From Phoronis ovalis (taxonomy: Eukaryota > Phoronida > Phoronidae): DNA of 15,502 nucleotides. Below are positions 10,645 through 15,502 of the stretch, piece by piece (the stretch's first letter is position 1; every line of letters begins with the position of its first letter). Location: the NCBI GenBank assembly GCA_028565635.1, contig JAOXYB010027501.1:1-15502 (forward strand). The letters are read 5' to 3'. A model generated the notes under the pieces. It had not been told where the DNA came from. It saw only the letters and a list, made by a program, of their open reading frames with translations, and made no database searches. A program made the translations under genes and the position numbers.

Positions 10645-11456
10645 GTTGTTGTTTATTTCTCTTTTTTATTGATGTCTGTTACATCAGTGTTTTTAATTAT
10701 CTCGAACATTTTTTTTTTTACTATCATATATATGTTGAGTGTTAGCCGTCTAGACGGCAAGTAAATGTAAATATGATAGTAAAAAAAATAAAAAATTTGC
10801 AAGATAATTAAAAACACTGATGTAAAAGACATAAAAAAGAGAAATAAACATTAAATTTTTTTATTTTTTTTTAAAGTCCACAAGGACTTGAGCAAGTCTA
10901 GTTTCATGAAAGAAGAGGGTCCTAGCTCGAGTCTCGAAACCCCCAATTTTGAGCAGAATAAGGAAAATGGAACCATTTTCTTTTTTTAAATTATTGTTTC
11001 CAAACGATTTTTCAAAACTGTATACCAAATATATATTTTGAAATGCTGGTTCACTCTTGGCAGTTTTGTTAACTGCCTCGATCGTGCCAGTTCCATGAAG
11101 ATAATTATTGAAAATGCGTGGTGTGACCCGGTATTATAGAATTTGTAATAGCGGTTATCCAGTATCGATTTTTGACCCTACCGCGAAACTGATACTCCAT
11201 CAAGTTGAAACATTGCCACGGGACCACTATTACCACTGTAGTATTTACTACAACTGTTTGCGTGAATTTACGTGACCAATGATCATCGTGGCAGATTATT
11301 TTTACCTAGGCCGTCTATCAAAAGACAAAAGCGTTTTATGCACAAAGCCATAACATAACCTGTACACTTGTATACATTACCAATAAAATATTCCCCATCT
11401 TTAACACTGCTTGATTCTATCTTAGCTCTTTTTGCCTTTGGAGCAAATGATGACAT
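3552..11456 (-). CDS. xylA: Xylose isomerase (class II XylA), complete 13-exon animal gene, 456 aa
   Basis: Coding exons in transcript order: 11456-11381, 9357-9281, 8949-8877, 8760-8619, 8226-8089, 7657-7548, 6999-6904, 6294-6211, 5952-5826, 5397-5292, 4366-4240, 4000-3870, 3635-3552. They total 1371 bp and read in one frame with GT-AG introns throughout. The enzyme interconverts D-xylose and D-xylulose (and glucose/fructose) in a metal-dependent TIM barrel, normally a tetramer. Visible residues: catalytic H121 and D124 (FHDRD); ligands E252 (IEPKP), E288 and H291 (NVEPNH), D316 (GSVD), D327 and D329 (WDTD), D359 (LNFD); substrate-pocket W69, W208, K254. Each is E. coli XylA number +20. No signal peptide or PTS1 is seen, so it is probably cytosolic. 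The ATG has an in-frame TGA eight codons upstream (11481-11483). Length matches class II enzymes. A short regulatory 5' region is listed separately. Confidence 0.97.
3870..4000 (-). CDS. xylA: xylose isomerase exon 12
   Basis: End of G386 to E429 ([11 protein letters not shown] to KATLEELE). Acceptor acttaacag, donor gtaaaa. If this donor is not used, the frame reads V-K-TAG at 3861-3863 and gives a 431-residue protein lacking the C-terminal arm. The downstream exon 13 matches the family tail, so splicing is the main form. Confidence 0.95.
4240..4366 (-). CDS. xylA: xylose isomerase exon 11
   Basis: T344 to R385, plus one base of G386. It includes [16 protein letters not shown] with ligand D359 and [10 protein letters not shown]. 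Acceptor acttattcag, donor gtacat (weaker than the other donors). Confidence 0.97.
4367..5291 (-). other. xylose isomerase intron 10 (925 bp)
   Basis: Second longest intron, AT-rich. I see no exon, repeat or RNA gene in it. Confidence 0.85.
5292..5397 (-). CDS. xylA: xylose isomerase exon 10
   Basis: End of A308 to K343. It includes [11 protein letters not shown] and LGWDTDQFP with ligands D316, D327 and D329. Acceptor ttgctatag, donor gtaacg; ends in phase 0. Confidence 0.97.
5826..5952 (-). CDS. xylA: xylose isomerase exon 9
   Basis: D266 to A307, plus two bases of A308. It includes [17 protein letters not shown] with ligands E288 and H291. Acceptor tttgttaaag, donor gtaagt. Confidence 0.97.
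6211..6294 (-). CDS. xylA: xylose isomerase exon 8
   Basis: G238 to Y265, plus one base of D266. It includes [20 protein letters not shown] with metal ligand E252 and K254. Acceptor atctgtag, donor gtaaga. Confidence 0.97.
6904..6999 (-). CDS. xylA: xylose isomerase exon 7
   Basis: V206 to V237, plus one base of G238. It carries the family signature [15 protein letters not shown] with substrate-pocket W208. Acceptor taattttag, donor gtaaga. Confidence 0.97.
7548..7657 (-). CDS. xylA: xylose isomerase exon 6
   Basis: End of R169 to Y205, plus one base of V206. It encodes the signature [13 protein letters not shown] and the helix that ends in LGAENY. Acceptor tttgcaccag, donor gtaagc. Confidence 0.97.
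8089..8226 (-). CDS. xylA: xylose isomerase exon 5
   Basis: End of R123 to P168, plus two bases of R169. It begins with D124, the partner of the catalytic His, in DIAPEG, and includes ESNRNLDEI and [10 protein letters not shown]. Acceptor atttgaatag, donor gtaatg. Confidence 0.97.
8619..8760 (-). CDS. xylA: xylose isomerase exon 4
   Basis: Residues 76-122 plus two bases of R123. It includes [13 protein letters not shown] and KYWTFHD, with catalytic base H121. Acceptor tatatatag, donor gtgggt. Confidence 0.97.
8877..8949 (-). CDS. xylA: xylose isomerase exon 3
   Basis: Residues 52-75 plus one base of G76; acceptor attttgtag, donor gttagt. It carries the conserved [10 protein letters not shown] block; W69 and H70 match E. 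coli W49 and H50. Confidence 0.96.
9281..9357 (-). CDS. xylA: xylose isomerase exon 2
   Basis: Residues 26-51 ([12 protein letters not shown] to YNPKE). Acceptor tatatttcag, donor gtaaat, ends in phase 0. This is the N-terminal strand region of XylA that precedes the barrel. Confidence 0.95.
9358..11380 (-). other. xylose isomerase intron 1 (2,023 bp)
   Basis: By far the longest intron of the gene. It contains a fold-back element (10513-10968, listed separately). I see no exon in the rest; the 62-codon frame at 9647-9835 has no resemblance to a known protein. A long first intron is a common place for enhancers, but I see no clear cluster of sites. Confidence 0.85.
10513..10968. mobile_element. 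Large fold-back (inverted-repeat) element in intron 1
   Basis: Two long arms are reverse complements of each other. Perfect paired blocks: 10513-10525 with 10956-10968 (13 bp); 10585-10601 with 10879-10895 (17 bp); 10651-10669 with 10831-10849 (19 bp); 10679-10702 with 10802-10825 (24 bp); 10720-10729 with 10771-10780 (10 bp). The centre holds a perfect 14-bp palindrome, GCCGTCTAGACGGC (10745-10758). The left arm has a T28 run (10617-10644) where the right arm has a shorter, interrupted A/T run. There is no ORF, so it is a non-autonomous fold-back or MITE-type element, or an inverted duplication. No clear target-site duplication was found. Confidence 0.8.
11381..11456 (-). CDS. xylA: xylose isomerase exon 1 (start codon)
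   Basis: Residues 1-25 plus one base of G26, donor gtaatg. It starts [17 protein letters not shown], a hydrophilic, basic, probably disordered leader with no hydrophobic core, so it is not a signal peptide. The basic patch PKAKRAK resembles a monopartite nuclear localisation signal, but that is weak evidence. The exon is tied to the gene by the exact phase-1 join that gives YFIGIGKIPY. Confidence 0.93.
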
Positions 11457-12066
11457 TTTTGCAGCTAGCTGTAAAAGAGGTCAAATCACCGGTGATATAG
11501 GACTTACTAAGTTGATGAGGTCTACATTGATAACACCGTTGCTAGGCAACAGATTTGATAAGATACATCTGCTGAGATACATTTATTGCCCCACTGCGGG
11601 GGTTAGCAATTAAACAGAAGGAATATATAATTACGTGCAAGCGTGCCCTTTTCTCAATCGAGAAAAAAAATGGAAAATTGTGAAAAGTGTAACCCTAAAT
11701 TATCATTCTAATTAAAATCCGAAGTTTGTCTTCACTCCCATTATTTATATGCTGTTTTTTTAATTTGTTATATTTCTATTTTCATTACTAAAAAATTGTT
11801 AGTACTGTTATGAATGAAGAAATAAGAGTAGAATTGTCAACATTATCAACTAGCAATATATCATCATGTACTTAGTCCTTCTTTAGCCAGTTGACAGGCT
11901 ACCTAGTGTTAGAAACCCCTCAATTCTACTATATCAAATGCCCGGATCAAATTCTTTCATCTAGTAAACTTTAACCTAAAGATAACTGACATAAATATTA
12001 CTAGTTGACATTCATAATGAAGAATCTTCATATTTTTATCATGCAGCCTAGTTTACTTCAAGCTAA
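11457..12066 (-). promoter_or_regulatory. Xylose isomerase 5' UTR and proximal upstream region
   Basis: In coding orientation the ATG is preceded by CTCTTTTACAG|CTAGCTGCAAAA, a good 3' splice site ending at 11469, so the 5' UTR may be spliced or trans-spliced. A 12-bp palindrome, ATCACCGGTGAT, lies at 11485-11496 and the X-box at 11538-11550. A TATATA word on the minus strand at about 11620-11630 is a weak TATA candidate. The 81-codon plus-strand frame at 11368-11613 is antisense to exon 1 and not a gene. Confidence 0.4.
11538..11550 (-). promoter_or_regulatory. RFX X-box-like site upstream of xylose isomerase
   Basis: On the coding strand it reads GTTGCCTAGCAAC, fitting the X-box consensus GTNRCC(N0-3)RGYAAC exactly with a one-base spacer. 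It lies 82-94 bp before the ATG, the usual distance for X-boxes that act in proximal promoters. RFX factors are found throughout animals. Binding is inferred only. Confidence 0.45.
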
Positions 12067-12128
12067 TTTGTGATCTTCCTAAGTATGTATCATAAGGACG
12101 AATACATTCCTTAGTGCAAGATCACAAA
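12067..12128. repeat. Short imperfect hairpin, miRNA-precursor-like
   Basis: 62 nt. The outer 11 bp pair perfectly (TTTGTGATCTT with AAGATCACAAA); then CTAAG/CTTAG and ATGTAT/ATACAT pair with small bulges, about 22 bp in all, around an 11-nt loop. The size resembles a pre-miRNA, but there is no expression or conservation evidence and I do not recognise a known miRNA seed. Confidence 0.4.
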
Positions 12129-12624
12129 AATGTTGGTCTTGTGAAAAGAAGGCATAAACTCATTTACTAAAATATTCAGCGTTTATCGTGGATGTTTTTA
12201 TTATATACCGGGGGTTTAGCTAGAAAAGGTCGATTTCCTTTTAGCGTGGGTAAACTGAGGATTGGCGATTTTATAATTTTTGTGCCCAGTGTACTGGTTC
12301 TCGGATTTTCCTAGCTCTGACACACTCACCTATACAGGTAGCACGTCATGTAGCTATGATCAATATTCAATGCACCTTTTGCTTGGTACTCGATGAATTA
12401 TTTCTACCTAATCATAGCGATTTAAAATTATAATTACATAATATGAAGTTGAATCAACTTTGGAATCAACAACAGTACACATTTCTACAGCGAGAAATGA
12501 ATAAAAATTCGTTCGGCTACGAAGACTATATAATATCTTTCGAATTCTTAAATATTCGTCGGATATCCGATGGCGCTACGATCGCAGCGTGAATTCGTCA
12601 AAGATAAGTATGTTGCGCCGCAAT
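12129..12624. other. Intergenic stretch, no gene seen
   Basis: AT-rich and unrecognised. It includes a perfect 12-bp palindrome, TCGGATATCCGA, at 12559-12570, enclosed by CGAATTC (from 12541) and GAATTCG (from 12592), which are 7-bp inverted words. Confidence 0.6.
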
Positions 12625-12750
12625 AAGGGGCTCTGTTGGCTTAGTCGGCTACACCAGAGTAGCCGCATTAAATGGCTACGTTAATATGCCTGGAAGCACC
12701 CAACGAGTCTGTTCCCCAGCCAGAGACCATTAATGCTGTCTGGCTGGCAA
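12625..12750 (+). other. Structured, GC-richer stretch with a tRNA-like A box
   Basis: TGGCTTAGTCGG (12637-12648) matches the Pol III A-box consensus TRGCNNAGYNGG exactly. It overlaps a perfect 7-bp hairpin (CGGCTAC 12646-12652, GTAGCCG 12659-12665). A second hairpin follows: CCAGCCAGA (12716-12724) with TCTGGCTGG (12739-12747). No good B box (GGTTCRANNCC) is present, only TGTTCCCCAGCC near 12710, and no cloverleaf folds, so it is not a functional tRNA. It could be the head of a decayed tRNA-derived SINE. Confidence 0.3.
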
Positions 12751-12840
12751 ACCTTAAGAGAGTTCTTAATTTCTAAAGTAACTTCGCCAAATGGTTTAAT
12801 TATTTAAGCATGAGAAATATATATTGTTTTAAAACAAATT

Positions 12841-12944
12841 TCAGCCGGCAGATACAGCTTTGCCGCATATTCACTTAAAAAGGCAAATCTCAGCTGGCAA
12901 CTGAGATTATTTCAACTGGCAGATACAGTTTTGCCTCATATTCA
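12841..12944. repeat. 33-bp direct repeat pair with a hairpin between
   Basis: 12841-12873 and 12912-12944 are the same 33-bp word at 29 of 33 positions (core GGCAGATACAG, then TTTGCC). Between them lies a perfect 8-bp stem, AATCTCAG (12886-12893) with CTGAGATT (12901-12908) and a 7-nt loop. The words CTGGCA and TTGCC recur across 12740-12960, so the block may be a decayed tandem array. Confidence 0.65.
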
Positions 12945-12969
12945 ACTGACTGGCAATTTTTTAAAAATC

Positions 12970-15074
12970 AGCTTGCAGGTGAATGGGGAACAGATATGGT
13001 TTATCTAAGCATTAACATATAAAAAATATGTTGGTTTGCTATATACTCCCCCAAAAAAAATATTATAATTGGATGCTTTTGTGGTGGGTAAAAGCTAAAA
13101 TTCCTGTAAATAAAACCAAAATACTGGTTTAACTCCTTTTTGATGACAATGGTTGCTCCGGACATTGCAAAATATACTGCTCTTAACCAAAACGTGTCTA
13201 TCAGACCTCTTCGAAGTCTTCGAACTCATTACTTCTTAATAAATTAACAGATACGTCTAAATTATATCTTGGGAAGCAGACACACGGCAATTTTTAAATT
13301 AAATCAGTATTAGTATTTTTAGTATTATCCGTACTGCATCGTTACGTTTCCTCTTTGATCTACACATAAAGCCAATGGCAACGCCCGAATGCCTTTGAAA
13401 ATTGGTGCATCTAGCGACACTCAATATGTAAAGAGTTGATCTGGGCTTTTCTTTAATCCCTATTAATTGTTGTATTTAGCTAACACGTCATGGTACTTAA
13501 AATTCTTCAAAGTTTGAAAATAATACTAATAACTAACTGCTGTAATCCTAGGATATATAAAACTCATAGTAATAAATTGAAGCTCTAGTTTTAGTTAATT
13601 TGCAAGTATAAACAAAAAAGATGTGTCTGTTTTGATATATTAAGAAAATTAGACATTCTCGTGATACATGATTTTTTATATGTTGGGCAACATTATTTGA
13701 TCATGAATAAAATGACCTAATAAATAATAAATTTAAAATCTTGTTTTTCACAAATTCCGACCGGTTCACGCAGCCACGTTGCTAGCCTACTACCGTTGTC
13801 TCCCTATAACGATTTCTTTACATCCCGTTAAAAATAAGTTGGTTCCTCAAATGTCAGAAATCTATTTTTAGCAACGAGCTGCAATGCATGAACAAAATCG
13901 TTGTATACTGTAGATCCATCCATGTTTTCTTAATATTATATAATAACGATTATTTTTTTCGTAGCTGATCGGTATCCTACTGCATGTAAGAATTCGGCAA
14001 GATTTCTCTGAATTTAGCTGTCGGATTATTCGCATTTCTCCCTGTGTTATATGCCTCCTTATAACTATAGTTGCCAAAATACTCTTCTTTATTATGCATG
14101 ATAATATATATTGTCAATTATTTGTTAGATAGTGTAAAACATATATAATTTACCTATCAAAAAAGACAGATACTGATGATGCTTGAAACAGTGACAACTT
14201 ATTAGCTTGAAGATAATTCTTGCGTGTTTGATTCTTACTTCCATTGGTATGCAATTAGATATAAATTGAAAAGCAAAAATCACTGACTGCTGAAATTTTC
14301 AGAATGCGCATTTCACTTCATTTTTTTAGGGTCTGGCAGTTTAATTTTAGATACTCCCTTGTGATTTAGTGAGTTTTTTGACATGCACTTTAATTTAATA
14401 CATCTTTACCCGAAGAGTGAAACTTTCTTGAGCCCCCCTCCATCAGATGTAAAAAACTTCTTTGACCCCTTCATTTTGTCATCCCTCTCCCCATAAAAAT
14501 GAGTCCCTAAACTTTTAATAGCCTCTTAGCAATAACAAGACTTGGAAACCCGGCTTGGAAATATAAAATTGGCGAGTTTAATGTAAGTTCTTAATCTTAA
14601 AATAAATCCACAGGCATAAAACTATCACATGTTTAAATTGACAAATTAGTGAAATGCGTACCATTTCTGATATATCTGATAGCGTTCGTCAAAATTATTC
14701 ATCCATATTTTGGTTAGTTAAATGGAAGAAATACAAATAAATACATACATATTTGATGTCCTAAATACATATATGTTATTTGTTTTCCTTTTAATAGGTA
14801 ATGTGATCCATACTGAGGCAAATTTGAGTTTAAAGGATAAATTTTTTAGTTGAAAAACAACTGAATCTATATATTTTACACTAGTATAAGCAAAATTCAA
14901 GTGTGAGGGTTTTTTGACAAGTGCTTTTGAATTTTACATTCAGGTCACATGACGTACCCAGAGATGAAACGTTATAGATTTAGAAAGTTTAGTTGTATAG
15001 ATTAAATATTAGAATGTGCCTTTCTTTGCTCGAGTTTCTTCGTCTATCTTTTCACCCGTTTCATGTAGTTACAA
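12970..15074. other. Intergenic stretch, no gene seen
   Basis: About 2.1 kb upstream of xylose isomerase. No exon, RNA gene or clear repeat was recognised on either strand. A pyrimidine-rich segment with C runs lies at about 14430-14500. The frames at 13868-14077(-) and 14718-14900(-) have no protein-family resemblance. Confidence 0.6.
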
Positions 15075-15365
15075 TAGGTTTCCGAGTTAGCTCTTCCGTA
15101 TAAATACAAAATACTGGTTTGTGATGCGGACGGTAAAATGACGTCAGAAAAATCTGAGTAACTATCACAAGCCCCGGGGCACAAGCCAGTACATATAGTA
15201 CATGAGTACTTTATCGGGAGTAGGTGAGTTATGCTCTTCCGTATATACAAAATACTGGTTTGTGATACGGTGAAATGACGTCAGAAAAATCTGAGTAACT
15301 GTGACAGTCACAAACCAGTATATAATAATTCAGTACTTTATCGGGAAGCATAACTCGGAAACCTA
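15075..15365. mobile_element. MITE-like element with 15-bp TIRs and an internal duplication
   Basis: Perfect terminal inverted repeats TAGGTTTCCGAGTTA (15075-15089) and its complement (15351-15365). If the outer TA pairs are the target duplication, the element is 15077-15363, as in Tc1/mariner-type MITEs. Inside, a block of about 70 bp is repeated directly (15090-15163 and 15233-15300), as is AGTACTTTATCGGGA (15205-15219 and 15332-15346). TACTGGTTTGTGA (15253-15265) also pairs with its inverted copy at 15308-15320. Each repeat block carries a perfect TGACGTCA (15139-15146, 15276-15283). There is no transposase; the 68-codon minus frame here is repeat-derived. Confidence 0.75.
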
Positions 15366-15502
15366 CTCTAGACTACTGTAACTTTAAATGTTGTGCGAGC
15401 GATCAGTTAGGTCAATATGTAACTTCTTAGTCTCTAACACAGACTATATACTGTATAAATGTACTAAATAAACTATAAACTAGAAAAAGTCAAAAATTTG
15501 TT
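15366..15502. other. Window end, no feature seen
   Basis: AT-rich sequence following the MITE-like element; nothing recognised. Confidence 0.6.

Noticed and set aside
11368-11613. 81-codon plus-strand frame as a gene
   Set aside because: It is antisense to exon 1 and its promoter region, and the minus strand codes for a recognised protein with exact splice joins.
12625-12750. Functional tRNA gene
   Set aside because: There is no proper B box, no 7-bp acceptor pairing and no cloverleaf.
15044-15250. 68-codon minus-strand frame as a gene
   Set aside because: It falls almost wholly inside the MITE-like repeat and is explained by the repeated units.
1-15502. A new multi-gene system such as a defence locus or biosynthetic cluster
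   Set aside because: Only two recognisable genes are present, both known metabolic families with no shared pathway; the rest is non-coding or repeat sequence.

Overview
This is an AT-rich piece of an animal (metazoan) nuclear genome, most likely from an invertebrate. It has spliced genes with GT-AG introns in all three phases, long non-coding stretches, simple repeats and small fold-back elements. There is no operon structure and there are no long uninterrupted ORFs. The conserved proteins do not fix the phylum.

Two genes can be read and they converge. On the + strand, the last two coding exons (868-966 and 1675-1730, stop at 1728-1730) encode the C-terminal end of a uracil-phosphoribosyltransferase-type domain, best matched to uridine-cytidine kinase-like 1 (UCKL1). 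The rest of that gene should lie upstream of base 1. On the - strand, 13 coding exons between 11456 and 3552 join without a break into a complete class II xylose isomerase of 456 residues. All catalytic and metal-binding residues are present at a constant +20 offset from the E. coli XylA numbering, which confirms both the exon model and likely activity. The two stop codons are about 1.8 kb apart.

Layout: 1-867, presumed UCKL1 intron with a compact CRE and CTCF-like motif cluster; 868-1730, UCKL1 3' end; 1731-3551, intergenic, with a degenerate minisatellite at 2671-2962; 3552-11456, xylose isomerase, whose 2.0 kb first intron holds a roughly 460-bp near-palindromic fold-back element; 11457-15502, upstream of xylose isomerase, with an RFX X-box-like site 82-94 bp before the ATG, a miRNA-like hairpin, a structured tRNA-like stretch, a short direct repeat and a MITE-like element with 15-bp terminal inverted repeats.

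The two genes serve different pathways: pentose isomerisation feeding xylulose kinase and the pentose phosphate pathway, and pyrimidine salvage. Nothing here suggests they act together. No defence system, viral gene, CRISPR array or other new multi-gene system is visible. The most notable content is the intact animal xylose isomerase, followed by the structured repeats and the promoter-proximal X-box.
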